A DNA stretch of 64,000 nucleotides, from contig CM077594.1 in assembly GCA_039654915.1 (NCBI GenBank), forward strand, positions 101,260,893 to 101,324,892. Direction: 5' to 3'. The position numbers and the translations under genes are program-made. Of this stretch, positions 25,398 to 36,191 are shown one piece after another. Position 1 is the stretch's first letter. Every line of letters begins with the position of its first letter. The notes below the pieces were generated by a model. It ran no database searches. It had not been told where the DNA came from and saw nothing but the letters and a program-made list of their open reading frames with translations. This DNA is from Aquilaria yunnanensis (lineage: Eukaryota; Streptophyta; Magnoliopsida; Malvales; Thymelaeaceae).

Positions 25398-26759
25398 TTT
25401 CTAGGAGGAAGTAAAAGAAAGAAAGGGTGAAGGTATCAGTTATTATGGGCAACTGAGAGAACCGACTTGAGAGTTACGGAGTACCATATCCGCCGTTTAA
25501 CCGGAAAAGTGGATCCTGCTTTATTTTAGTATCATAGATATTTCTTATCTTTGATATCTCATCAGGCATGACATTGATCCAGTCCTTGATTATTGAATCC
25601 ATTGTCTGCTTTCGACGACAATATTTCTCGATATCCGCACTTATCTTTGACCATAGCTATTTCTTATCTTGGATACCGCTAAGCTGGCATCAATTCTGTC
25701 CATCCCGGTGTAGCCTCGATTATTGAATTGATTACCAGGATTTTGACAATATTATCTACTTTATCCTTGAATTGCTGATGGGGCTGGGTCCATTATATCA
25801 GCTGTGCATCCAGCGGTAGATTGGTAAAAACGGATGTCACTGAGACGTCAGCTTATACTGCTGTGACTGTGCGGTGGATACGCTTCCCATTTGATCCTTG
25901 TTCTGCATGCCATGCATGCATGATGTGAAATGCATGAATGCAGAGCATGTGTAACTGATGGATTTATTTTTTTATATCTTTGCTTTACTGGATCCTCTTT
26001 GTAATTGCCTTCTATCGTTGAATCTCTTTATGCTTTCCAACTGTTGTCCATTGTTTCACTTTCCAGCTGTTGTTCATTGTCTTGCTTTCCAGCTGTTGTT
26101 CATTGTCTCGCTTTCCAGCTATTGTCCATTATCTCAAAAGCCTAACTCTTTTCAAAAATCTTCTTTCCTTGATTTGTTCTTAAATTTTGGCTTCAATTTC
26201 CTTAATGTCCGCCTCGTACTTTATGCCTCTCTGGATAATTGTCCCTGTTGAGATATTCGTGAGTATGATTCTTTCTTGCTGACATGGACGTGTTAAGACT
26301 TCTGAAGCGATCATTCAGGCTACCACCAAGGCTATCTCCCAAAGATTTGTTACTCCTTCTTCTTTGTTAGCCTATATTCTGTGCCGCTCGCAAAGCAGGA
26401 CCTCAATCTTACCTGTTTTAATTCATAAAGCTTATCAAAGTAATCTACGGTCTTTGTTTTTTCTAAGTTTTAATTATTACTATTCTTCCTTCAAAAGTCA
26501 TAATTTATTGCACACTTAAGGCTAGTAAGAATGTGAGATTTGAAGGAAAAGAACTGGATAGAAGCGACTTTAGCATTTTGAACGTGAGAATCTAAGGTAA
26601 GTTAAAGAAAATTGGCTTTTTATTTATGGGTAATATGAAAATCTTGGGTACAGATAGATAATGAAAGTGTAAGAGAAGAAAGCTCTCTTTGACAACTTTG
26701 ATCAAATAAACTTTGGTAACCCTGTATCCACTCTCCCCTTCTGTTTGAAAATTTCTTCA
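25398..26759 (-). other. Spacer between pol and the extra ORF
   Basis: No coding region is supported on the element strand. It contains four tandem copies of a 26-bp unit starting CTTTCCA(A/G)CTGTTGT at 26033, 26059, 26085 and 26111. There is also a diverged duplication: the TATTTCTTATCTT...GATTATTGAAT block near 25537 recurs near 25658. The 97-codon plus-strand frame at 25958-26251 overlaps these repeats and is probably spurious. Confidence 0.6.
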
Positions 26760-29700
26760 TTATGCAAAGTATTTCTTTACTGCATCTGAATTTACTGGCT
26801 TCGGTAATTCTCGTCCATCCATTTCTGTCAGAATTAGTGCCCCTCCTGAAAATGCTTTCTTCACGACATATGGCCCGTCATAATTTGGTGTCCATTTTCC
26901 TCTTGAATCATGTTGCATGGATAAAATTTTCTTGAGCACTATGTCACCCTCGTGAAATTGTCGTGGGCGAACCTTTTTGTTGTAAGAACGAATCATCCTT
27001 CTTTGATAAAGTTGCCCATGGCAGAGGGCTATCATTCTTCTTTCATCAATTAGATTTAATTGCTCGTATCTAGCTTTGACCCATTCTGCTTCTCTTAATT
27101 GAGTATCCATTAGTACCCTTAATGAAGGAATTTCAACTTCGATGGGCAATACAGCCTCCATACCGTATACCAGAGAAAAAGGTGTTACTCCAGTAGAAGT
27201 ACGGGTAGAAGTTCTATAAGCATGTAGTGCAAAAGGTAACATCTCATGCCAGTCCTTGTAAGTGACGATCATCTTTTCAACAATTCTCTTGATATTTTTA
27301 TTGGCCGCTTCTACTACACCATTCATCATTGGTCGATAAGGTGCCGAATTGAGATGTTTGATTTTGAACTGCCGGCACAAAGTCTGCATCATTGCATTGT
27401 TCAGGTTCGTGGCATTGTCTGAGATGATACATTCCGGCGGCCCATAGCGACAAATGATTTCTTTCTTAATGAACCGGCATACCACCTTTTGAGTCACACT
27501 TGCATATGACATAGCTTCTACCCATTTAGTGAAGTAGTCAATTGTCACTAGGATGAATTTGTGACCATTGGAAGCTTTAGGGGTAATGGCTCCAATGACG
27601 TCAATTCCCCACATGGCAAAAGGCCAAGGTATTGCTGTTACATTAAGAGGGGTGGGTGGAGCTTGGATCTTGTTGGCATATATTTGACATTTGTGACATT
27701 TTCTCACGTGATTAATACAATCACTTTCCAATGTGAGCCAATAGTAGCCAGCCCTCATTATTTGTCTTGCCATGGTATGACCACTAGTGTGTGCTCCACA
27801 TATTCCAGAATGAACTTCTTCCATGATCTTTCGTGCTTCATGAGTATCTACACAGCGAAGTAGCATTGAGTCTGGGGTTTTCTTGTAGAGTATGTCTAGG
27901 TTTAAAAGAAAACCCATTGACAATCTTCGTAGAAATTTCTTGTCATTTTCTGATGCTTCTAGTGGATATGTTCGTTCTTGGAGGTATTTCTTGATATCAT
28001 GATACCAAGGCTTTCCATCCAATTCTTCTTCGATGCTCATGCAATAAGCTGGAGAATCTATTATTTTCATCTCGAACACAGGAGTATGCTCAGGGTCGCT
28101 TATCTTGTACATAGCATCCAAAGTAGCTAAAGCGTCTGGGATTTGATTATCTTCCCTTGGAAGATGATGGAAACTTATACTGTTAAATCTTCGAGTCATG
28201 TCTAGTATAAGCTTTTGGTAAGGGATTAATTTTGAATCTCTTGTCTCCCATTCTCCATTGATTTGATATATGACTAATGCGGAATCCCCATAGACTCGGA
28301 GATCTCGCACTTTCAAATCCAGTGCCATTTGGAGTCCCATAGCACATGCTTCATACTCTACTATATTGTTGGTACAAGGAAATGTAATTTTTGCTGTGAG
28401 GGGAAACTGCTCTCCGCTTGGAGAGATGAGTATAGCTCCGATCCCTTGTCCCAAAGCATTAGATGCTCCATCGAATGCCATTTTCCATGTTTCATTTTCT
28501 TCATCGACTTCCTGTTCTATCGTCATTATATCTCCATCAGGAAAGTCCATTCTCATGGGCTCATAATCCTCCAATGCTCTATCAGCCAGATATTCAGCGA
28601 TCACACTTCCTTTTACGGCCTTTTGGGTGACATACTGTATGTCGTATTCAGATAACAGCATTTGCCATTTTGCAATCCTGCCTGATAAAGCGGGTTTCTC
28701 GAAAATGTACTTAATGGGGTCAGTCTTGGAGATCAGCAATGTTGTGTTGTTGAGCATGTAGTGTCGTAGTCGATGTGCTACCCATGCAAGGGCACAACAG
28801 GACTTTTCTACTATTGAGTATTTAGCTTCATATGTGGTAAGCTTTTTGCTCAAATAGTAAATTGCATGCTCCTTCTTGCTTGTCTCATCACGTTGACCCA
28901 ATACGGATCCTAATGAAGAATCCTGTATGGATAAATATAGAATCAACGGTTCTCCGGATCGAGGTGGTATCAAGACTGGTGGATTTGATAGATATCGTTT
29001 GATTTTCTCGAACGCTTCTTGGCATTCGTTATTCCATTCAATCTGATTGTTCTTCTTTAGTGATTTGAAAAGCGGTTCACACTTGGACGTCAATTGTGAT
29101 ATGAACCTTGCTATGAAGTTGATTCTACCCAGAAAACTTCTTACTTGTTTTGGAGTCTTCGGGGGTTGCATTTCTTGTATCGCTTTGACTTTACTCGGGT
29201 CAACTCGAATCCCGTCCTTGCTGACCATGAAACCCAATAACTTTCCTGAAGAGGCTCCAAAAGTAGATTTGGCAGGATTCAACTTCAATTGATATTTGCG
29301 AAGTCTATTGAATAGTTTTCTTAGCACTTTTAGATGCCCCCCAGCAGTGAAAGTTTTGGCGATCATGTCGTCCACATATACTTCAATTTCTTTATGCATC
29401 ATGTCATGGAACAACGTGACCATGGCTCTTTGATATGTAGCACCAGCATTCTTTAACCCGAAAGGCATCACCTTATAGTAGAAGGTACCCCAAAGGGTAA
29501 TAAAAGCAGTTTTTATCATGTCATCTGGATCAAGTTTGATTTGATTGTATCCAGAAAAACCATCCATGAAGGAAAAGTAGGAGTTTCCTGCGGTATTATC
29601 CACCAGTGTATCAATATGAGGAAGTGGGAAGTTATCTTTAGGACTGGCTTCGTTCAAAGGCCGGTAGTCCTGACAAACTCTTAGTTTCCCACTTTCTTTC

Positions 29701-30158
29701 TTTTCGACTGGGACAATGTTAACCACCCATTCTGTATATTCAGCGACCCCAAGGAATCCTGCATCCCACAGCTTTCGAATCTCGTCTTTTACTCTTAAGA
29801 TTAACTCCGGCTTTAATCTTCGTAACTTCTGTCCGACAGGCTTCGCCCCAGGCTTCAAGGGTATTTTGTGTAGTACTATGTCTGAGCTTAAGCCGGGCAT
29901 ATCTTGGTATGACCAGGCGAATACATCCACATATTCTTTCAATAAATGGACTAATTCTTCTTTTTCTTCAGGAGGGAATAAAGTGCCAATCTTGACTTCT
30001 TTTACATCCTGACTATCTCCCAGGTTGAATACATCAGTTGGTTCTTGACTTGTTGCTCTTTCTTTTTCATCTCGCTCAATCATTTTTAATAGCTCAGGAG
30101 ATACTTGAAGATCTTCGTCATCCGAGTCGGTAGTGTTTACAGGATTATCAAAGTTCAT
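26760..30158 (-). CDS. Retrotransposon pol: RT, RNase H, second RNase H, integrase
   Basis: 1132 residues, uninterrupted. Reverse transcriptase spans about 95-330 with the YVDDM active site near residue 261. An RNase H of the usual retroelement type follows (about 395-520; LSIQDSSLGSVL, YYLSKKLTTYEAKYS). A second, separate RNase H lies at about 555-690 with acidic residues in MAFDGASN, VEYEACAMGLQMAL, VYGDSALV and HLPREDNQIPDALA; this extra domain marks the Tat lineage. Integrase begins with an HHCC zinc site (about 776-820) and has catalytic D in WGIDVIG (about 850), D in ISDNAT (about 912) and E in VVEAANKN (about 949). No chromodomain is present. The ATG at 30158 is probably internal: a predicted intron upstream would fuse this frame to gag-pro. 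Confidence 0.96.
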   Translation of the reverse strand: MNFDNPVNTTDSDDEDLQVSPELLKMIERDEKERATSQEPTDVFNLGDSQDVKEVKIGTLFPPEEKEELVHLLKEYVDVFAWSYQDMPGLSSDIVLHKIPLKPGAKPVGQKLRRLKPELILRVKDEIRKLWDAGFLGVAEYTEWVVNIVPVEKKESGKLRVCQDYRPLNEASPKDNFPLPHIDTLVDNTAGNSYFSFMDGFSGYNQIKLDPDDMIKTAFITLWGTFYYKVMPFGLKNAGATYQRAMVTLFHDMMHKEIEVYVDDMIAKTFTAGGHLKVLRKLFNRLRKYQLKLNPAKSTFGASSGKLLGFMVSKDGIRVDPSKVKAIQEMQPPKTPKQVRSFLGRINFIARFISQLTSKCEPLFKSLKKNNQIEWNNECQEAFEKIKRYLSNPPVLIPPRSGEPLILYLSIQDSSLGSVLGQRDETSKKEHAIYYLSKKLTTYEAKYSIVEKSCCALAWVAHRLRHYMLNNTTLLISKTDPIKYIFEKPALSGRIAKWQMLLSEYDIQYVTQKAVKGSVIAEYLADRALEDYEPMRMDFPDGDIMTIEQEVDEENETWKMAFDGASNALGQGIGAILISPSGEQFPLTAKITFPCTNNIVEYEACAMGLQMALDLKVRDLRVYGDSALVIYQINGEWETRDSKLIPYQKLILDMTRRFNSISFHHLPREDNQIPDALATLDAMYKISDPEHTPVFEMKIIDSPAYCMSIEEELDGKPWYHDIKKYLQERTYPLEASENDKKFLRRLSMGFLLNLDILYKKTPDSMLLRCVDTHEARKIMEEVHSGICGAHTSGHTMARQIMRAGYYWLTLESDCINHVRKCHKCQIYANKIQAPPTPLNVTAIPWPFAMWGIDVIGAITPKASNGHKFILVTIDYFTKWVEAMSYASVTQKVVCRFIKKEIICRYGPPECIISDNATNLNNAMMQTLCRQFKIKHLNSAPYRPMMNGVVEAANKNIKRIVEKMIVTYKDWHEMLPFALHAYRTSTRTSTGVTPFSLVYGMEAVLPIEVEIPSLRVLMDTQLREAEWVKARYEQLNLIDERRMIALCHGQLYQRRMIRSYNKKVRPRQFHEGDIVLKKILSMQHDSRGKWTPNYDGPYVVKKAFSGGALILTEMDGRELPKPVNSDAVKKYFA

Positions 30159-30189
30159 TCTTTCATTGTCATCAAAGAGAGTTTTGGGT

Positions 30190-30385
30190 CTGCATTATCC
30201 AGAGAGAAAAGAAAGAGAAAAAAAAAATGGCACGAATGAGATGGATGCAAACTGGTACTTTATTTACAATGTGCATAAATCACAACTTTATTGGAATAAA
30301 AAGCAATAACTAAAAGGTTCACTTAAACAAAGACTACACCCTATTGATTGAACCTTTCTTTAGGAGGTTTTTACTATTAGATTAC
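30190..30385 (-). other. Predicted 196-nt intron between protease and RT
   Basis: The donor is CCAAA|GTAATC (GT at 30385-30384), overlapping the gag-pro stop codon. The acceptor is GGATAATGCAG| at 30190, after a long pyrimidine tract (T10 then CTCTTTCTTTTCTCTCT). Removing it deletes the stop and leaves a complete Lys codon at the junction, with an open frame running straight into pol at 30158. Ogre elements are known to splice out an intron at this position. Site choice is my inference; cDNA would settle it. Confidence 0.72.
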
Positions 30386-33300
30386 TTTGGAAAGCTTTCA
30401 ATTATAACAGGCAGTTCTATCGCCTCCCAATTGTTCAGCACATCCCGTGGGCCACAAGGTTGAACGAGCTCCTCCTCTTCAGGTGAATCGCTGATGATTG
30501 CCTGAATAGAAAGACTTTCAAAAGACTTGTTGATGTTGATAGTCAGCTTGCCTTCATTGTCATTTTGCGGAATGAGACCACCATTCACGAACGTTTCGGT
30601 GATTTCAGGGATATCCAGATTTCTTTCCTGGAGAGGATGCCCTGTTAATCGTGCAATCCTCTTTTCTCTCTTTTCAGCTATTGCCTTCATTTTATCATGT
30701 CTTGTCGGTGTGAAGCCTAGGCCGTATTTCCCTTCATTTGCGGATATTTTCAATGGCTCTGGGATTCCTTGTAAATCTTGTCCCAAACCTAACCCCGGTG
30801 AGTATCCTCCTTTTATCATGAGTTTGGCGACCATGCGACTTGTTTTAGAGATGTTAGGAATGGGTTCTTCTCCATATTCACTGACATAAGCAGCATTGAC
30901 AATCTCAAAAGACCTGAAGGAGCAATCAGGTATATTTTCATTGACCTCAACATATTGAGCATCCGCAGGTCTAGATAGCAGAATGTCTTCTTCAGCAAAG
31001 ACTGTGATTATTTTTCCTTCAATGATGAATTTCATTTTTTGATGTAATGAGGAAGGAATTGCTCCAGCCATATGGATCCATGGTCTTCCCAGTAGACAAG
31101 TATAAGATGGAGAAATGTCCATGACTTGGAATGTGATATGGAAAAGACAGGGACCAATCCCAATTGGTAGCTCTATTTCTCCAACCACATCTCTCTTTGT
31201 TCCGTCAAATGCTCGAACAACAATATGACTGTTGTTGAGGTGTGATGGGTCTAAACCGATCTTATGTAAAGTTTCTAATGGCATTACATTTAGAGCTGAT
31301 CCATTGTCGATCAGAACTCTAGCCATAATCCGATCTTTGTATTTAATCGAAATATGTAGAGCCTTAGAGTGACCCCTTCCTTCTGCTGGTATCTCATCGT
31401 CAGTGAATGTGATGAGATTTTGTGCCGTGATGTTGTTGACAAGGTGGTCAAAGTTGTTCACGGAGATATCTTGTTCAACATAAGCCTTATTCAGGACTTT
31501 GAGAAGAGCTTCTCGATGGGCATCAGAACTTAAGAGCAATGAAAGTATGGAGATCTTTGCTGGCAGACGGTTCAACTGCTCCACGATGCTGTATTCACTT
31601 TGCTTTATGAGTTTGAGAAACTCAGTAGCTTGTTCATCTGTTACTGCTCGAGGCATCTCTTGCTCTTTAGATGTGTTAATAGGTCCATTTGCTGGATCCG
31701 TAACATTCTTCTCTTGTTGGAGCTTGTTCATTTGCTCGGGAGAATAACACCGACCACTTCTAGTCATGCCCCCAACTTCTAACGGAGTTGATGTGATGTT
31801 AGAAGTATAGCCATAGTTCCATGGAACAGTTTTGTCTGATTTGTACGGGAATGGTTTTGGAACTTGAATTCTTAAAGGCTTGAGAGCAGATTTTGAGATT
31901 GGAATGACTAGTGGCCTTGGCATGATATTGACTTCTTGTTCTTTAATTATCACATTCACGTCATCCTCTTTATCTGACATAAAAACGATGATTTGGGAGG
32001 AGTCCATGAGACTTTGTAGACTTTTACGGAATTCTAGGCATTCTTGGATAGAATGACTCTTACTGTTATGAAAGTTGCACCATTCCTCATGCTCGACTTC
32101 TTTATTTCCAGAAGACTTTCCTATGATAATCCCTTCTTTCACAAGGCATGAATATACATGCTTAAGAGGGGTTATGATATCATTGACTGTTTTCTTCATT
32201 GGCCAGTATTCTTCCATCATATTGACTGGTTTGGCTTGATGAGGAGGCAATGGATTATGAGTGACGTTTGGTTCATCGGAAAAGTCCAACCACTTTGACT
32301 CAATTAATTGTTGGACTATACGCTTCAATGCTATGCAATTTTCGAGTCCGTGGCCCACGGCACCATCATGATATGGGCAATTTAGTTTAGGGTCATACCA
32401 TGTTGGATATGGGGGTTCGAATGGCCTTGTGGGAATTGGGTGAATGAGTTGGCTCTGGATGAGTTTTGGATATAACTCAGTATAAGTCATGGGAATCGGT
32501 GCGAAAATTTCTCTTGGTCTTGGTGCAGGCATTGGAGGAGTCGGAACAGGTGGCCGTAACTGATTAGGCCTGTTGAGAGGATAATTGTTGGGTCTATTGG
32601 GAAGATAATCACTGGGCGTATTTGGAGGATAATCATTGGGCCTATTGGTAGGATAATAATTGGGCCTGTTGGCAGAATAGGATAGGCGAGGTCCGGTAGC
32701 CACGGTACCCACGAGGGGAATCCCTCTTCCTCGTCCGATTTGTTGTATTTCTTCATCTTTTCTTCTGGATGGTCCTCCTCTTTTCATAGGATCACTAAAG
32801 GACTCAGTAATCTTCCCGGTCCTGATACCATGCTCGATCCTTTCTCCAGACATGACTACGTCGGAGAAGTTAGTTGCCGCATTGCCAATAAGTTTGTCAT
32901 AATATGGGTATTTCAGTGTCTGGACAAACAAAGTGACCATTTCTCTTTCTGTCATGGGTGGCTGTACTTGTGCAGCTAAGTCCCTCCATCGTTGGGCGTA
33001 TTCCTTAAAAGTTTCTGTTTTTTTCTTCTCCATGTTTTGGAGAGTTTGGCGATCCGGAGCTAAGTCCATAACATGTTTATAGTTGCCGATGAAGGCCTGA
33101 GCAAGGTTATTCCAAGTTTTTATGTTTCTTGGACCTTGGCTTAGATACCACTGTAATGCTGATTTTGTGAGACTTTCCTGAAAAAGTGCGATCCACACCT
33201 TCTCATCTTTGGTAAGTGGTTGTAGTCTTCTGAGAAACAAAGTGATGTGAGTGATGGGATCACTCGTTCCATCGTATTTTACGAAATCTGGCACCTTAAA

Positions 33301-33693
33301 ATCTGAAGGGATTACGACGTCTGGCACTAAGCAGAGGTCATCCACTGAAAGGGATCCGAATATAGTGCCTCCTTCAATGGCTCTCAATCTTTTCTCTATT
33401 GTCTCGATTTTTTGAGATTCTGCTTCATCTTTTGGTAATGTCTTCTTCTCTTCCTGTACAGTGTCTTGTTTCAGGTGAACACTAGCAGAGGGTCCTGATT
33501 CTTGAAACAGGTTTTCTTGGACTGAGACTCGTTGCGGGGTGAATCCCGGGGGATAAGTGGGATCTTGTACTTCTTTGATGGGGACTTGAGTTGCTTTCCC
33601 TTTGATTAATTCCATCAATTGTTTCATCTGTTCTGACATACTTTCAATCTTGGACTCCATCTCCATGAGACGTCCTTCGGCTTGTTCTGCCAT
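30382..33693 (-). CDS. Retrotransposon gag-protease with G-patch
   Basis: 1103 residues, uninterrupted. The N-terminus is a predicted coiled coil. The Retrotrans_gag capsid domain spans about 151-271 (motifs SALQWYLSQGP, FKEYAQRWRDLAAQV). A proline-rich NRPNxYP repeat follows at about 338-378. Two zinc-knuckle-like sites lie near 440 (CPYHDGAVGHGLENC) and 538 (CNFHNSKSHSIQEC). The aspartic protease is centred on D796 in LIDNGSALN; Asn in place of the usual Ser/Thr after Asp is common in this lineage. A glycine-rich G-patch (GGYSPGLGLGQDLQG) lies near 964. The TAA stop at 30384-30382 sits inside the predicted splice donor region, so unspliced RNA would give Gag-Pro and spliced RNA Gag-Pro-Pol. 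Confidence 0.95.
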   Translation of the reverse strand: MAEQAEGRLMEMESKIESMSEQMKQLMELIKGKATQVPIKEVQDPTYPPGFTPQRVSVQENLFQESGPSASVHLKQDTVQEEKKTLPKDEAESQKIETIEKRLRAIEGGTIFGSLSVDDLCLVPDVVIPSDFKVPDFVKYDGTSDPITHITLFLRRLQPLTKDEKVWIALFQESLTKSALQWYLSQGPRNIKTWNNLAQAFIGNYKHVMDLAPDRQTLQNMEKKKTETFKEYAQRWRDLAAQVQPPMTEREMVTLFVQTLKYPYYDKLIGNAATNFSDVVMSGERIEHGIRTGKITESFSDPMKRGGPSRRKDEEIQQIGRGRGIPLVGTVATGPRLSYSANRPNYYPTNRPNDYPPNTPSDYLPNRPNNYPLNRPNQLRPPVPTPPMPAPRPREIFAPIPMTYTELYPKLIQSQLIHPIPTRPFEPPYPTWYDPKLNCPYHDGAVGHGLENCIALKRIVQQLIESKWLDFSDEPNVTHNPLPPHQAKPVNMMEEYWPMKKTVNDIITPLKHVYSCLVKEGIIIGKSSGNKEVEHEEWCNFHNSKSHSIQECLEFRKSLQSLMDSSQIIVFMSDKEDDVNVIIKEQEVNIMPRPLVIPISKSALKPLRIQVPKPFPYKSDKTVPWNYGYTSNITSTPLEVGGMTRSGRCYSPEQMNKLQQEKNVTDPANGPINTSKEQEMPRAVTDEQATEFLKLIKQSEYSIVEQLNRLPAKISILSLLLSSDAHREALLKVLNKAYVEQDISVNNFDHLVNNITAQNLITFTDDEIPAEGRGHSKALHISIKYKDRIMARVLIDNGSALNVMPLETLHKIGLDPSHLNNSHIVVRAFDGTKRDVVGEIELPIGIGPCLFHITFQVMDISPSYTCLLGRPWIHMAGAIPSSLHQKMKFIIEGKIITVFAEEDILLSRPADAQYVEVNENIPDCSFRSFEIVNAAYVSEYGEEPIPNISKTSRMVAKLMIKGGYSPGLGLGQDLQGIPEPLKISANEGKYGLGFTPTRHDKMKAIAEKREKRIARLTGHPLQERNLDIPEITETFVNGGLIPQNDNEGKLTININKSFESLSIQAIISDSPEEEELVQPCGPRDVLNNWEAIELPVIIESFPK

Positions 33694-33880
33694 TAATCTT
33701 GTTTGGAGTTGAGTTGAATATCGGTGTTGAGGTCCAATTTTACCCTTTTAAAGGAATATTTATTTTATTAGATTCTATGTGTGTATGATTGATGTGATGG
33801 ATGCATGCATGAATATTGTAAATACTTGGTGAAAGAAGAACTATAATGGAATTTCTCAATTACATTCAGCAAAGGTTTGT

Positions 33881-35575
33881 TTAAAAGAAATGACCCAAAG
33901 TACAATACTGCTTTCTGGCCTTAGATATGAACTCCATCATTCTTTGAACATTTACTGATGGAGTAGGACAGCTCAGTTCTTCTAACTCCTTGGCTTCTTC
34001 GCCCATTAGTTGGGCTTGTTCTGTAACTTTTCTGACTTCTACCAAAAATGTTTGCAATTGATCTTGAGAAAATCTGTATTGATTTTCCCAGTATCTGACT
34101 CTCATCTCTTTTTGATCGGTTTCATCAACCAATTGGGAGATGACTTGTTTTTTATATTCAACTTTCTCTTCGAGGAGTTGTGTTTTGTGACCGAGCTGTT
34201 GCATGTCAAGGAGCATCCTCTTGTTCTTCTCCTTTTCTTCCTCTAGTTCTTTCTCCAACTCTCTTTTCGCCAATTTTCTGATGACCTCTTCAGGTAGAAC
34301 TATTCCTTCCTTCCGGTTATTTCTCCATTCATAATAAGCAGTGGGAGAAATAATAGGCCCCGACTTCAATATGAAAATTCTTTTCCACGCAACTGAAATA
34401 CCCATTGCGAGCTTATTTGAATTTGGATCTTCGTGTGAAAATTCCAACTTACTCAGATTATGCGTCATGGGTATAAATTGCATGGACCCAAATTGTTTTC
34501 GTACTTGAGCTGGGGCATAACTTGTTCCTCCCCATATACCTAAGAGAGGAACCCACGGGCAATTGCCGCAACGGTAGACAACGCGGGTGGAGGTAGACCA
34601 GGGGGCTCTCCATTCAATTTGGAATTCGGTGATGTTCTTGAAATAATCAACTCATGCTTCCTTGCTGTCGTGATGAATGGTTTCACTTTTCAAAAAGGCT
34701 TCGATTGGGATGAAGTCCTTTGAAAAGCGATTTCCAAAATGTTGCTTCTCACAAGGAAGGTGGCTTTTGATCCAAATGTTGAGGAGATGTGAACATCCTA
34801 TGAATTTGCCCCCTCTTTGGCGACAAAAGTTTAATGCCCTGATAGTTTCACATAATATTACTGAGGTCGAATTTATTTGAGCATTGCAGATTTGCTCAAA
34901 TAGTGTAATGATGTCTCCTTCAATGAATCCGACGATTCTTGGGAAGGCTACCAGGCCATATATCGCCAAGGCGAAAAGCTTGCGTCGTTGATTTTTCTAA
35001 GGGAGAACGTGACTTAATTGTTTTAAGTCGATCCAACTGATAAATTTTCGAGATCCTTTTGTTGCAAACTTGGTTTGAAGACTGGAAGCTGGCATATCCA
35101 ATAATTTTGCTAGGGCTCGATGAGGCTCCGTTCTTCTATCATGTTGATAAGTCTCGATTGGATAGTCGGAGGACCAACCCAAGAGGCTGTTGTATTCTTC
35201 AATGGTTGGAACCAGATCCATCTTATCGAAAGAAAAGCATCGATAAAATGGATCCCAAAATTGTATTAGAGCCCGGACAAGTGATGCATCAACGGTAACC
35301 TTTAGTAGGCAAGTGATGTGACCATATTTTGCCGTAAAAGCTTCCCGATCAGCAGAATTCCAACTATTCCAGACTTGCAATAATTCCGTGGTGTCGTTCT
35401 GATTTATCCGGACCGATACCTGGTCCTTAAGCTGTACGTGAGAGTGGGATGTCAGAGCATCTCCGTGAAGCTTTTGAGTCGTTTCGGAATATTCCATAGC
35501 TTCAGGCTGAGTTTCGATTACCGTGTCATTCCATGATCCAGTAACAGCCGTGGGAAGATAATCGAGAATATCCAT
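33881..35575 (-). pseudogene. Ogre/Tat ORF1 (DUF7745-like), two in-frame stops
   Basis: One reading frame of 565 codons interrupted only by TAG at 34999-34997 (codon 193) and TGA at 34654-34652 (codon 308), so the breaks are point changes and not frameshifts. The N-terminal two thirds resemble DUF7745, the plant-mobile-domain-like protein found upstream of gag in these elements: VPTIEEYNSLLGW, ALAIYGLVAFPRIVG, ETIRALNFCRQRGGKFIGC, then RCGNCPWVPLLGIWG. The last 120 or so codons form a charged coiled coil (RELEKELEEEKEKNKRML...). Its function is unknown. It lies 187 bp upstream of gag-pro and is the first long ORF after the primer binding site. Confidence 0.85.
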
Positions 35576-36173
35576 GATAATAGTTCTTTCACCAAATACT
35601 TATCTTTAATGATGAAATGTATATGCCGGAAAAATAAGGAAAAATAGAGTTAGTAAAAAAATAACACATAGGATCATACAAATAGATAAAACAAAACCTA
35701 TGGAAATGGGAACCGAGGTATGGGAAATTCTTAATGGCTGGTTCTAAGGTAGAGTAAGGAATTCTAGATGTAGAAGGTGGTTTATCAAAAAGGCAAGGGA
35801 TAGTTCCCGAATCCCGTCACTGAATCATAGTGACGGCCCGATTCCTTACCCTCTAGGGTTTATGTAAGGAATGGATTAATTCGAGTCGTAGCTTTTCGTG
35901 GGCCCATGCAGAGACTAACCCTCTCAGAAGGCAATACACTACTTTGCTACTTTGAAACCGGTGAAGGCTTGGAGACCGTGGCCTCTCAAGGACAACAACA
36001 CCAATTCCGCTTGGAAAGAACGTGTTCACTTTGAAGAAGCTCGGGTATAGAGCTTCATATTGTGAATGCATAATGCATGTTTACCTAAGTAAATATAACA
36101 TATAAATCCACATAAATATAAGCAAAGCAAATCAAAACAAATCAATTTGTAGGCTCGACTCACTAACGTCGAC
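35576..36173 (-). other. 5' leader between primer site and ORF1
   Basis: About 600 bp of transcribed leader. Small frames (such as 36071-35853) have no recognisable product. Packaging signals would be expected here but I cannot identify one. Confidence 0.5.
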
Positions 36174-36191
36174 TCCCCAGTGGAGTCGCCA
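36174..36191 (-). other. Primer binding site, tRNA-Arg type
   Basis: Minus-strand TGGCGACTCCACTGGGGA lies three bases (GCT) after the LTR terminus ...GCCACA. It is complementary to a plant tRNA-Arg 3' end including CCA, the primer used by Ogre/Tat elements. The tRNA match is from memory. Confidence 0.85.

Noticed and set aside
25958..26251. 97-codon plus-strand frame
   Set aside because: Overlaps a 26-bp tandem repeat, runs opposite to the element, and has no recognisable domain.
27561..30012. Several 60-110 codon plus-strand frames opposite pol
   Set aside because: They are shadows of the minus-strand pol coding sequence.
30527..32979. Plus-strand frames opposite gag-pro
   Set aside because: Antisense shadows, no recognisable domain.
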